A stretch of DNA of 64,000 nt from Monosiga brevicollis MX1 (taxonomy: Eukaryota > Opisthokonta > Choanoflagellata > Craspedida > Salpingoecidae). Positions 11,567 to 22,173 of this stretch are shown in pieces. The notes below the pieces were generated by a model that worked only from the letters and a program-made list of their open reading frames with translations, ran no database searches and was not told where the DNA came from. The stretch covers positions 391,483-455,482 of the forward strand of contig NW_001865058.1 of the NCBI RefSeq assembly GCF_000002865.3. The letters are read 5' to 3'. Numbering within the stretch: the first letter of the stretch is position 1; each line of letters starts with the position of its first letter. The translations under genes and the position numbers were made by a program.

Positions 11567-12480
11567 ATGTCGGCGCCCGAGCTGATTGATACGCTGGGGT
11601 CGGTGACGCACAATGCCGACGGCACCCTCCGACAAAATCGGACCGCAACGTACATTGTCCACTTCCTCTCGGCTGTGGTCCTGGGGGTTGGCGTTTTGAT
11701 CTTTCAGCCCAGCGCTTGGACGACTGTGTTAGTGGGCCTGCTCATTGCCTACCACCTCAACATTGGTCGCGTCTTGCTGATCAGCGAGCATCAGCACAAG
11801 TTCAAGTACTTGCCCAACGGCCACGTCTATGCCAATGGCCTGACACTGGTTCTCCTCGGTTTGTGTTGTACCCTGCATGTTCAGACGCCCACCCACGCTT
11901 TGCGCACTCTTGTCGGCTGCGATGGCCAAGGCACAGCTGTGCCAGACACTTGGTGCTCCACGACAAATACTTGGCTTGCCTCGTTTTTTTTTTTTTTTTT
12001 TTTTTTTTTGTTTTCTGACCCCTGTTGCTCACCCGATCTGTTGCTTCGCCCCGTACAGGTGCACTGCAGGCAGTGCGACTGCGTATGACCAACCTGCTCT
12101 TCTCCCATCTAACCGTTGGCCTCTGGTTCTTGGATGCAGCCGAGGTGTTGGCCATTGCTGCGTGGGCGTTCTATCTCCTTGTGCGTGGACGCAGCGCACG
12201 CTTTCGAATTCAGTTTCTTGGTCGGCTACAAGTTCTCTCCATGACGGCGCTGGGCCTAGCCTTTTTGTACAAACACCTGACGCGCCGTCATGTCTTTGTC
12301 CACATTCGCCACGATTGGCGGCTTCTCTATCTGGGCTTGGCCCAACTCAGTCAAGCTGGACTCTTGGCCCTGCACTCTCATCTTCCCGCCTGGATCCTCG
12401 AGGCCGCTGCCCTTCTTTCCCACGCCCTGACCATCGTCTGCGTCGGTCACGAACGCCTCCGTGCCTGGGATGGCAACTAG
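11567..12480 (+). CDS. Unrecognised multipass membrane protein
   Basis: Two exons, 11567-11858 and 12059-12480, join in phase 1 to give 237 residues. The protein starts MSAPELIDTLGSV and has about six hydrophobic segments: IVHFLSAVVLGVGVLIF, TTVLVGLLIAYHL, GLTLVLLGL, then after the intron LWFLDAAEVLAIAAWAFYLL, LSMTALGLAFLY and a Leu-rich C-terminal pair. Short basic loops (RGRSARFR, KHLTRRHV) separate them. There is no signal peptide and no catalytic motif I recognise. The intron carries a long poly-T tract just before its acceptor. The exon structure is well supported; the function is unknown. Confidence 0.75.
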
Positions 12481-13360
12481 CCTTGACCCTGCCAGCTGCG
12501 GGCCGGCTCCCGCACGCTTCCCCTTCAACCATTCTCTTTGAGAAAGACTCGAGGCCTGATTGCATGCTGCTGGTTCGGCATCTGCATCGACATCAATCTA
12601 CTCGCCTTGCCTGGACTGGTTTCAGCCACTTTGACTCTGGTTTTGCACTTGAAGTGCATGTCCTCCCTGCTTCCTCCGATCGGTCCGCGTCGGAGACCAG
12701 GACAACATGGGCAGATAAGATAGAGAGTTGGTGAGACAGCGTGACATACGGGTCAGAGGGGCTAGAAAAACAGACAATTCAGACTCACAAAAGGGACACA
12801 CGAACAGACAGAGACAGACAGAGCAAGAGAGCAAGAGAAAGAGAGGGAAGCAGAGAAATGGGTGCCAGACCAAGAGGCACGTGGTCTTGCAACCAAATTT
12901 ACAGACAGAGAGACAGAGAGACAGAGAGACAGACAGGCAGGCAGACAGACACAGACACAGACACAGACACAGGCACAGTCCAGTCCAAGTTGGGCAGTTG
13001 GGCAGCCAGACGCAGGCATCGTCGACATGAGCTCACAGGATAGGCCTGCTGTCTGTCGCGTGCCACAACCGCTCAAATTCCCCCCAAACCCAAATATTAT
13101 CTTCACAAACCTGAATTTCAAATACAAAAAACAACAAAGATGACATTAATAAATCTTCAATATCTCAAAGCATCACGCATATAAGTGTAGAAAGAGATAC
13201 AGTTTCTAAAGATATACCGACACTAACCACGAATTGTCAGCCTTTTTTCACGGCGAGCGTCTCGCAGGTGCCGTCTGCTCCGGCGTTGGCCATCGCGCTG
13301 TTGGCTTCATCCGCTGGACTTGCTGGCTCTATACCGCACGTTGGTGGAGGGCTGCCTCGG

Positions 13361-13396
<36 letters not shown>

Positions 13397-13639
13397 NNNN
13401 NNNNNNNNNNNNNNNNNNNNNNNNNNNNNNNNNNNNNNNNNNNNNNGGGGGGGGGGGGGGCTGGGGATCGTTCTGGGGCTGGGTTGGGTGGTGGTCGTTG
13501 TAGACCTGAACCAGTGGCTGTTGTGCTTGAGCTTGTCATGCGTGTCCTCATTTTGCGCTCCCGCTTCACCTTGCTCCCTCCTCCTCCTCGCGTGCGCCTC
13601 TCTTTAGCTGGCATTGCTGACGTCGGACATGAGCCGAGC
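12481..13639. repeat. Spacer with GACA repeats, AT-rich stretch and poly-G assembly gap
   Basis: A purine-rich region with ACAGAGAGACAG units at about 12900-12975, an AT-richer stretch at about 13090-13220, then a poly-G run (13362-13396), fifty Ns (13397-13446) and more poly-G (to 13460). The gap is an assembly break. The open frames that run through it are artefacts, including the long upstream extension of the receptor kinase frame. Confidence 0.8.
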
Positions 13640-16600
13640 ATGTTCTTTGTGAAGCGAGGCTGCGGGCACTGGCGTGCATGCTGCGGGATGGGGTGGATCT
13701 GGCTGGCAGTGGTCCTCTTGACGAGCGGGCTTGCTCCTGCCCTGGGGGCAGGCTCCTTGTGCGCCGCGCCCTGCACGCCCAACTTTAAAGGCACCTACGT
13801 GGTCTGCAGCTATCGCCGCTTGCTGAGCCTCGATGTTCCCCTTTGCCCCAATCAGATGTCTCCCGATGTTCGCGTGACGTGCGATCTTGACGCCGCCACC
13901 ACACCCGTCTCCCCCGACTGGACGGTGGCCGGCCCCCATGTGGCACCATTGTTCAACAACATGTCCTCGCTGTCTCTGCAAACCACCAATGGGCCCTGTT
14001 GCACGCTGCCCCAGCGCAACGACACGGCCTTTCCAACTCTCAAGAAGCTCGATTTGCAATGCACCACCTCCCTCGAATTCTGGGCGACCCTGCCCACACC
14101 CCTTTTCACGACGCTCGCCACTCTTCGCTTAACCGTCCCCGCCTCCAACGCCCTGAGCCCACGGGATCTTCCACCCCCGTCCCCACCGCTTGTTGGCGTC
14201 ACCGCCTTTGACATCAGCGCCGCCGATCTTGTGCAAGTCACCCCCGACGCCACCTTTGATGGTCTTCCCAATCTCTCCGTCCTCAATCTGGCGGGAAATT
14301 TGCTCACAGCTGCCCCTGGCCAGCTCTGGCAGCGTCTCACCGCGCTTCGTTTCCTCGATCTCAGCGACAACTACCTGCAAAACTTGGACTCTGCCGCTCT
14401 CCCAAGCTCGCTCCAAGTTCTCAATCTTAGCCGCAATCGCCTGCCCACCCTCCCGGCTGCCCAGCTCCAGGCCCTCACGCAGCTGCAAGAACTTCACCTC
14501 GGATCCAATGTGCTCACCACCTTAGCGCCTGGCGTCTTCGCTCCCACCTCCAATCTTCGGCAGCTCACCCTTGCGGCCAACCATCTCACCGATCTTCCTA
14601 GCACCGGTCTCTTCGCGGCCCTGACCCGCCTCCAACTCCTCGAACTGTCCGACAATGCCCTGACCAAGCTTCGAGCCGGCGCCCTGCGGGGCTTGGGACA
14701 GCTGCGCACCATCAACCTCAGTTTCAATCAATTGCAGACCATGGAAGCCCAGGCACTCGCAACCGTCCCCCAGCTTCGTGTGCTCAACATGACTGGCAAT
14801 GCCGGCCTCAAGACATTTCCAACCGAGCTCTTTGCACACCAGGGCTTGCTCGAGCAGCTGCTCTTTCCAGGGTGTGGGCTGACGGGCTTCGCCTCAAACC
14901 AGTTTGACGCTCTCACTAGTCTGCAGCAGTTGGCCTTTTATTCCAATAACGTGGCCACCATTCACCCTCAGCAGTTTGCACGCCTGACCAACCTCGTGTA
15001 CCTGCCCATGGCCTCTAATCGGCTCAAGGAGCTTCCCCCGCACATTTTTGATTCCCTGACGCGCCTTGAGGTCCTCTACATTGACTCGCACCGCTTCACC
15101 AGTCTCCCGCCGGGCATTTTTGACCGCCTCACAAACCTTCAGCAGCTTTTTGCTTACAATCTCAATCTCACGAGCATCGATCCTGGCCTGGTGCGCCACA
15201 ACACCAATCTACGCTATCTGGACTTGAGCAACTCCTTCCAGCCTGCCCACAGTCAAACTGTGGACCTCCAGCTCTCGGGCCTTGTCAACCTCACGACTCT
15301 GCTCTTGACCAGCCTCCAGCTGCCCGCTGGCACCAATCAGGCCCTGCTGGCGCGCACCAATCTGGAACACGTGGAACTCGGCGGGGCCTCGGTGTGCGAC
15401 CCTGCAACTGGTATTGGCAATTTTACACTGAGCGACGCCATGTCGCGGTTCGTGCTGCAAGACACCAACTGCGAGGCCATCTGGGTGGCGGCCCATCGGG
15501 TGGCGGCCGAAGTTGTGCTCATGTACAACAAACAACTGACCAGCGTCACGGTTCGCGCAATTGATCTGCACGAGCTGGCCGTTTCCCACAACCCCGTGCT
15601 GCGCACGCTCTCCAGCCCAGCCTGCACTGAATTTGATATGAGCGGCACACCCTTGCCGTATGACGACCGATACTGCCAGGCCTGGGGGCAGAATGTGTTT
15701 CAGGCACGGAGCCTGAGCGATCCAAGTTCGTACAGCGACAATCTGGCTCGTTTTTTGCGCAATTGCTTTTATAATGCTGCCATTCTGGATCTGAGTGGTA
15801 ACGGCTTTATGAACCGGCTCACCGTGATGCGTGAGACGCTCGGCCAACCTTTTCTGGTGGGCACGGGGATGGTGCAGCCGCGGGTGCAGATCAACCGAAT
15901 GTGGACGCCCGTGTTGTCTTTTGCAGCGGTGCCTGCTCTTGTGCTGCAGGATGTGCCGGCCAAGTGTTCCCTGCAGTCACGCTGGGACCGCATATTTGAC
16001 CAGGCCAACAACAACGAGGCTGTGGACGTGTATCAGCAGTTTGACTGCGCATGCGTCCCAGGGTACTCGACTCAGGGCGCAGCAGGTACCTGCACGCGCA
16101 ACAAGACGTTCTTGGACCATTGGTGGGGCATTCTCATCGTGGTGGTTGCCAGCACGCTGGTTACGCTGCCGTTTTTCATCTGCGTGCTGCGCGTGATTTT
16201 CCGCCGCCTGCGCAAGGTGGAAGATGATCTCGAGCTCAACGCGCGCCTTCTTGAAAACGCCGAGACTGTGGTTTCGGCCCTCAAGAAGGGGTGGGAGATC
16301 GACTTTGAGGAACTCGCGCTCCGCGAGCGCATCGACGGGAGCATCCCAGGCACGTTTGGGGAAGTGTATCGGGCCGAGTGGGGCAAGTTTGAGGTGTGCG
16401 TCAAGGTTTTACGCCTCAACTGGCTGCATATGGACCCAATGGTACGGCAAGACTTTGAAAAGGAGGCCGAATTTTTGCAACAGACCAAGCACAGGAACCT
16501 CGTGCGTTTCTTTGGCCTGGGGGAGACCAACTGGAGTCCGCCAGCTCCCTTTATCGTGCTCGAGCTGGTGGAGCGCGGTGCTCTCAACGATGTCCTCAAC

Positions 16601-17308
16601 AAAGAGCATCTGCCATGGCGCACCAAGCTGAGCATTGCAGCGGACGCTTCGCGTGGTTTGGCTTTTATTCACAGCCTGGGCCATCTGCACCGAGACGTCA
16701 AGAGCGGCAACTGCCTGATTACGAGTGATTATCGCTGCAAAATCAACGACTTTGGGACCCTGAAGCGGCCTTCAGAGGATCGCGAGCGAGAGCATCTCAG
16801 GGGCGTGGAGGATGACGAGGGCTGGATTGCTCTGGGTTCGCTAGCCAGCACGGTTGCGTCGACGGGCTCGAGCCAAGCCGCTCTTATGACCATGTCGACA
16901 ACGGCCGGCACACCCATGTACATGGCGCCCGAGTGCTTGTTGCAGGGCAAGGTGTCTCCTGCCGCGGATGTTTTTGCTTTTTCACTTATTCTGTGGGAAC
17001 TGCACTTTGAGCGTAGCCCGGACATTTTGCGCGAGCTTGAGGTTCCGCTGCGCGGACCGCTGTTTCCCACCCTGTGCCGAGTGTACCGCGAAGGGCGCCA
17101 CTTGCCCTTGGAGGGCATGGTCGACTGGTATCAACGGCTTTGCGCAGCGTGCATGAGCCTCGAGCCGGCTGATCGACCCTCTTTTGACAGCGTCTTGCAC
17201 GAGCTTGAAGCAACCTTGGCGCACCCGGACCTTGACATGGAGGTCAAGGCGGTGGTGTCTCAGCCCCAACTTGACCTCGACACCTCTACAGAAGAACAGC
17301 GCGTTTAA
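13640..17308 (+). CDS. Leucine-rich repeat receptor kinase, TKL type
   Basis: A single open exon encodes a type I receptor of about 1222 residues. The Met at 13640 (or 13688) precedes the signal peptide WIWLAVVLLTSGLAPALGAG. The ectodomain has a Cys-rich cap, then at least a dozen LRRs (clear from about 14265 to 15240) of the type LxxLxxLxLxxNxLxxL, then a Cys-containing juxtamembrane part. One transmembrane helix spans about residues 828-853 (GILIVVVASTLVTLPFFICV). The kinase domain (about 888-1190) has glycine loop GTFGEVY, Lys922 in VCVKVL, catalytic Asp1019 in HRDVKSGN, DFG Asp1037 and APE (MAPECLL), so it should be active. The HRDVKSGN loop and DFG context point to the tyrosine-kinase-like group. 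In design it resembles plant receptor-like kinases. The frame stays open upstream to 13268 only by crossing the poly-G gap. Confidence 0.92.
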   Translation: MFFVKRGCGHWRACCGMGWIWLAVVLLTSGLAPALGAGSLCAAPCTPNFKGTYVVCSYRRLLSLDVPLCPNQMSPDVRVTCDLDAATTPVSPDWTVAGPHVAPLFNNMSSLSLQTTNGPCCTLPQRNDTAFPTLKKLDLQCTTSLEFWATLPTPLFTTLATLRLTVPASNALSPRDLPPPSPPLVGVTAFDISAADLVQVTPDATFDGLPNLSVLNLAGNLLTAAPGQLWQRLTALRFLDLSDNYLQNLDSAALPSSLQVLNLSRNRLPTLPAAQLQALTQLQELHLGSNVLTTLAPGVFAPTSNLRQLTLAANHLTDLPSTGLFAALTRLQLLELSDNALTKLRAGALRGLGQLRTINLSFNQLQTMEAQALATVPQLRVLNMTGNAGLKTFPTELFAHQGLLEQLLFPGCGLTGFASNQFDALTSLQQLAFYSNNVATIHPQQFARLTNLVYLPMASNRLKELPPHIFDSLTRLEVLYIDSHRFTSLPPGIFDRLTNLQQLFAYNLNLTSIDPGLVRHNTNLRYLDLSNSFQPAHSQTVDLQLSGLVNLTTLLLTSLQLPAGTNQALLARTNLEHVELGGASVCDPATGIGNFTLSDAMSRFVLQDTNCEAIWVAAHRVAAEVVLMYNKQLTSVTVRAIDLHELAVSHNPVLRTLSSPACTEFDMSGTPLPYDDRYCQAWGQNVFQARSLSDPSSYSDNLARFLRNCFYNAAILDLSGNGFMNRLTVMRETLGQPFLVGTGMVQPRVQINRMWTPVLSFAAVPALVLQDVPAKCSLQSRWDRIFDQANNNEAVDVYQQFDCACVPGYSTQGAAGTCTRNKTFLDHWWGILIVVVASTLVTLPFFICVLRVIFRRLRKVEDDLELNARLLENAETVVSALKKGWEIDFEELALRERIDGSIPGTFGEVYRAEWGKFEVCVKVLRLNWLHMDPMVRQDFEKEAEFLQQTKHRNLVRFFGLGETNWSPPAPFIVLELVERGALNDVLNKEHLPWRTKLSIAADASRGLAFIHSLGHLHRDVKSGNCLITSDYRCKINDFGTLKRPSEDREREHLRGVEDDEGWIALGSLASTVASTGSSQAALMTMSTTAGTPMYMAPECLLQGKVSPAADVFAFSLILWELHFERSPDILRELEVPLRGPLFPTLCRVYREGRHLPLEGMVDWYQRLCAACMSLEPADRPSFDSVLHELEATLAHPDLDMEVKAVVSQPQLDLDTSTEEQRV

Positions 17309-17602
17309 TTTATGAGGGCTATACCACGAAATTGACATTGTCTTGTCTTTTATGCCGATCAAATGATACTCTTGTTCTAGTCGAGAGCAGCCGTCTTTGC
17401 ATGCATTATCATGTGCATGACATAAGATGTGTGCGTGTATGGGGCGGGGGAGGGAGGATCTGTGCACGACGGGCTCTACGCCGCCTCTCACAGGCCGCCT
17501 TGTTTCTCTTGCTCTTTGTGTTCATAGATCAATTTTGTGATTTACATGTAAGGAAAAGTGAAGAAGATGAGATTTTGACACAAAATTTTCATTTTTTTTT
17601 TG

Positions 17603-17653
<51 letters not shown>

Positions 17654-17703
17654 CGAGAGAAGTGTGTGCGGGGAAAGATCGAGAGAAGTGTGTCCGAGGA
17701 AAG
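17309..17703. repeat. Spacer with (CA)n microsatellite
   Basis: No gene seen. A (CA)n run lies at about 17606-17650, followed by two copies of a GAGAGAAGTGTGTSCG-like segment just before the start of the next gene. Confidence 0.6.
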
Positions 17704-19490
17704 ATGGGCGGTGCTGTGGAAAACGCCCTGCAGCGGGCCGTGCAAGAGGCCTGGCGATGCCGGCTGCAGGAGCACGATGTTGTGTGCCAACGCCTTCAAA
17801 ATAGGGCCAAGACGTTGGAGCTTTGGTTGGATGGTGTTGAGGCTCCGCCCGCTGAGGCTAACAGCAAGGTGAGGGTCGACGCCAGGCCGGTGCTCCTCCG
17901 CTGGGCTCTCGTTCCATTTGAGCTGATGCGCGTGTGTGGGTGGCATCACTTCTGCCGGGCGCCTTGTAGACGGACACGACGGTGGGGCGGCCTGTCCTGC
18001 ACGATCTTGAGCGAGATGTCAAGGTGAGCCGGTGAGACGGTTAGGTGTTGCGACGCCCGACCTCGCTGTCTGATGTTTGGCTGCTTTTGTGCATTGGGCT
18101 TTTTGCAGAATCAGGTCGAGGCGCTGTCAGCACTTGTCGCATCGACATCGCCGACCGTGCACGCCGAGGCAGAAAATGGCATTGCTTCAAGTACGGGACC
18201 TGATGGTGCCCCGCCGGGCCCGGAAGCAGTCTTGCACGACATGCGCTGCCACCAGGTGGCCGAGGGCTTGCGAATCCGGCAGCTCGAGGAGCGATATGAG
18301 CACGCTGCAGCAGCGCGGGAAGAGCGGGTGCAACAGCTTTTGGATGCTGGAGCTCAGCAGGTTCAGGGACAGGGCGCACAGAGTGCTGCCGTGACACAGG
18401 CCTTGCTGAAGCACTATGTATCGGTCGCGGGCCGTGAGGCAGCGCTCTCACAGGCTCATGCACATCGTGCGCAGCTTGATGACCTTTTGGTGGAGCGTCT
18501 TGGTGCCGGGGAGCGCATGCAACAAGCCCATCATGCAGTCACACATTTTGAAGACGTTTTGGCAGAGACGGAGGGCGCCATTCAGAGTCTGGCGAGTGAG
18601 CTAGCATCCTTGCGACGGGTGGTGGAGGAGGAGCGGCAGACACTGTGGCAAGCGTCCGTAACGCACCGCGCGACGCTACGCGCACAAGTTGAAACGGCTG
18701 TCACCAAGCAGCAAGTTGCGGCGCGACGTGTGGCACAAGCCGTGAGTGCTTTTGCCTGGCATCTGAACGCCACGGTGGATGGTTCGTCGTCCATGCCTCA
18801 GCTTTGGCATGAGACATCAATGGCCTTGGCCGATCCGGCAGCACCGGCCACACGTGCTGGCATATTTCCGCTGCTTCGGCGTGGCCATGAAATTGTGGGT
18901 GTCCAGCGTGATCCGATTGCGGTTGTTCAGCATTTGCAACAGGCCATCAAGGCGCTTGAGACAGATAATACAATCCTGGCTGAGGCGTTGACGCGGGCAC
19001 GGTCCAGTCGCTTGCTGCAAGTTGGACCTTTGGCCCGGCAGGCTGGGGAGGAGGAGGCAGCGGTTCTGCAGCGCTTGGAGGCCGTGCGCGAACAGCAAGC
19101 GCAGGTTAGCGTGGCTAAGGGCTACGAGTTACTACAGCAACGGTATGTGCATCAAATTGTCCCCACTCGACTTGTCTTTGCCCTTGGGTTGCTGGCACGC
19201 ACGATCACGTCGCCACGCATTCATGGGCCCGTGCGCGCATGTATATATGTATATATTTATAGGCGAGATCAGCCGGCCCTTCGCATTCAAGTGCCCGAGT
19301 TTTGACAACAGCCCGCTCGATTCCCCGTCTCGTCAAGTTTCGCGCTGGGCCATGTTCAATTGTCCGCCTGCTGGACACGAATCAATTGACAAAAGTATCA
19401 AGGACTCAACTTGAACAACCGTTCTTGGAACCGTCAAGCCCCGCCCTGCTCAAGAAGGAGGTCAACCTTTTGACCAACGCTGCGGCATAA
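17704..19490 (+). CDS. Coiled-coil protein, unrecognised
   Basis: Exons 17704-17868, 17970-18023, 18109-19142 and about 19292-19490 join in phase to about 483 residues. The first three borders are textbook GT-AG. The last acceptor (19290-19291) was inferred from phase and is less sure. The protein is Ala/Gln/Glu/Arg-rich with heptad-like stretches (LRIRQLEERYEHAAAAREER, QLDDLLVERLGAGERMQQAH, EDVLAETEGAIQSLASELAS, LQQAIKALETDNTILAEAL), consistent with long coiled coils. The C-terminus SPALLKKEVNLLTNAAA is not part of the coil. There is no membrane segment or enzyme motif. It could be a cytoskeletal or spindle-associated protein, but I do not recognise a family. Confidence 0.7.
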
Positions 19491-19726
19491 GATCACCAGT
19501 GTCAAGGAAAAAAACCGAGCAAAAGTCACTCAAAATATGATTGTAAATTGCGAAAGAAAAAGGAAAAGGGGGGAAAGAGCCATAACTCGGTTGATTGGGA
19601 ATGGAGGGTGCCCGCGCAGCGGGACGGGACGTCAGACAAGCCAGGACGACAAGCTTGGTCATGCACAAGCATGCACGGCTCGTTTCATACACAGGACCAG
19701 CGTCCTCGGGCCTCGCGCCGAATACT

Positions 19727-19975
19727 TTAGGCAATTTTGTCGGAGCGGACGGGCGTCGATGCACTAATGAGGGTATCAGATACAATGTGGTGAAGCTCTG
19801 TGCCCGAATGCTCCTTCTCGTAGCGGCGCTTGCAGCGGTAGATGCGAAAGCTGATGAAGAAAACCACCAGCAGGCCAGCCACGAAAAAGACGGCGATCAA
19901 AGCCGCCACAAGAATGCCCATCGACTCTGGGTCCAGCACCTCTCGATCGAGATACTCTGGCCGATCACCGTTGCT
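19727..19975 (-). CDS. Probable last exon of a small single-pass membrane protein
   Basis: The minus-strand frame reads NGDRPEYLDREVLDPESMG, then a strongly hydrophobic helix (GILVAALIAVFFVAGLLVVF), then a basic stop-transfer RIYRCKRRYEKE and a roughly 30-residue tail to a stop at 19727. This is a convincing type I membrane anchor. No start or upstream exon could be fixed, because the next several hundred bases are repeats. It may be a short gene with a first exon near 20000-20130, or the stray end of a longer gene. Confidence 0.4.
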   Translation of the reverse strand, partial: SNGDRPEYLDREVLDPESMGILVAALIAVFFVAGLLVVFFISFRIYRCKRRYEKEHSGTELHHIVSDTLISASTPVRSDKIA

Positions 19976-20114
19976 CGCTACGTTTGAATCGTGCCGGCAG
20001 GACCGCGACGTGAGTCAACATCAGCGAGCACGCATGAGCGGTTCAAGTTACAACACACCAGGAGCAAGCGCAACTCACACATGACGCACGGTCCACGATC
20101 TCGCTGTCAATTCA

Positions 20115-20533
<419 letters not shown>

Positions 20534-20656
20534 TCATATGACATTACGAATAGCGAAAGCAGTGACATTAGCCGTGTTTTCTCTGTGTGTGTGTGAGAGA
20601 GAGAAAAGCCAAAGTGTAACATTTATTACAGTATCTCTCAGCCGCTACAAGTGCGT

Positions 20657-20694
<38 letters not shown>

Positions 20695-20712
20695 ACACAC
20701 ACACCCGACGAA

Positions 20713-21556
20713 ATGGCGGCGCCACTGCGAAGTGAACAAGTGCTGGATGCACGCTGGGATCGTTGCCTGACCAATGCCATTACTTTTACAGGTGCGTGGC
20801 GAGGAGGTCGTTCATGTCGTCTTCAATCAACGGCTGTGCTTGTGCGAGGGCATGATCAGTGAGCCCTTCCCGCAAGTTGCACGCGGCTGCAAGCTGCGCG
20901 GGTCGGCTCCAAGCATACAAAAAACGGGATGCGCTGCCCTCGGCGTCTCTCGTACTGCTGGTTCCATCGAGCCCGGCGCAGGCTTGATTTTCGTCTTCAC
21001 CATGGCGCGCACTTTGCCTTGTTGTTGTCTTTTCCTTCGCTCTTTGCCATCTGTGCCATCTGCTCATGCTGGTGTCCTGCATGAATTTGCGGTCCTATTA
21101 GGCACTGGCTTTGGCTTGGGCGCTCTCTTCTCGCTGGTGCTGTTCCGAAGTGCGGCACCTCGTTTTTTCGCCGAGCCCCCCTCCTTGTCGCTTCCTGTCT
21201 CACGTCTGTATTGAGGCCTGGCACATATCTCACCCACTCCCTCTTCATTGCTTCGTGCTTTTTCGCCACCGTTTCTTGCTTCCCCTTGGCGCTTGGCAGG
21301 GCGGCCATGGCCCTTGGCCATGGGTACGGGCTTTGGTGCGGGCATGGCCTTTTCAGAGTGCCAGTATGACTTTTTGCACATGACTGCGCCCGCCCCCTCA
21401 AAGGCAGCGGCCAGCACTCCCGTCCAAACTTCCACGGATTCAACCCCGCCGGCCGAGGTGAGCCCCCACCAATTGGCACACGCCACTTTCAAAAGCTCTG
21501 CTGCCTCCACAGCAGCGCCCCTGTGCCATCCCCTCATTCAGCGTGCTACACTTTGA
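20713..21556 (+). CDS. MICOS10: MICOS complex subunit MIC10
   Basis: Small inner-membrane protein that bends cristae junction membranes as the core of MICOS. Exon 1 (20713-20791) gives EQVLDARWDRCLTNA, matching the N-terminal WDRCLADA-type motif of MIC10. Exon 2 (21102-21149) gives the first glycine-zipper helix GTGFGLGALFSLVLFR. Exon 3 (from 21300) gives RRPWPLAMGTGFGAGMAFS, the second helix with its GxGxGxG motif, followed by ECQYDFLH. Phases agree at both junctions. After the helices a Ser/Thr/Pro/Ala-rich tail follows. It either runs on to a stop at 21556 or is spliced at a good donor near 21458, so the C-terminus is open. The family is normally about 75-100 residues. Confidence 0.9.
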
Positions 21557-22173
21557 TAGTCCAACATCAACGGCCACAACTAGTTTTTTTTTTCTCCCGT
21601 TGCCCCCCACCTGTTTCAGCCGCCCAAGGGTTTACTCGTAGCTTGAGCACGTGTCTCCAAAGCCAGCCAGAGGAGTCACCCTTCTCATCTGCTCTTCCTT
21701 TCTGCTCTTGTCCAGTGGTGACTGCTCGCAGTCAAGCATGGCTTGCGGTATGGAGACATCTCGTTGTTCTCTCAGCCATCCCTCTTGACAATTCACCCAT
21801 CAACATCAATGCTCAAACATCTAGTCCTGGCTGCGCAACACGTGCTTCTTCCTCCTGATGGTCAAGAGATGCCGATCAGGCCTCTGTCAATTAAATCCCA
21901 ATGGTCAACTGCAAGGGGGAGCGAGCATAAAAAAAATGGCACAAGGCAACAGGGACAACAGCACCAACCAGGAACAATATGCTTCATACAAAAACACAAA
22001 AAAAAACAAAAAAACAAAACAAAACAAAGAGAAAACTTGAACGAACACACACACAGCTGCTGAATTATTCCGACTCTAGCAAGGCTCTCCCATTCATTGC
22101 CCAGCTGGAAAGGCAAAGTGTCTCAATCAAAGCGTCTGCACATCGCACGATGGTTGAGGAATAGATCCGTTTC
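21557..22173. other. Convergent spacer, A-rich
   Basis: No gene seen. An AAAAC-type A-rich run at about 21985-22035 is the only feature. This is the 3' side of both MIC10 and the cold-shock gene. Confidence 0.5.

Noticed and set aside
13268-13639. Upstream extension of the receptor kinase frame with a poly-Gly segment
   Set aside because: It runs through poly-G and fifty Ns, and a clear signal peptide starts later at 13640 or 13688.
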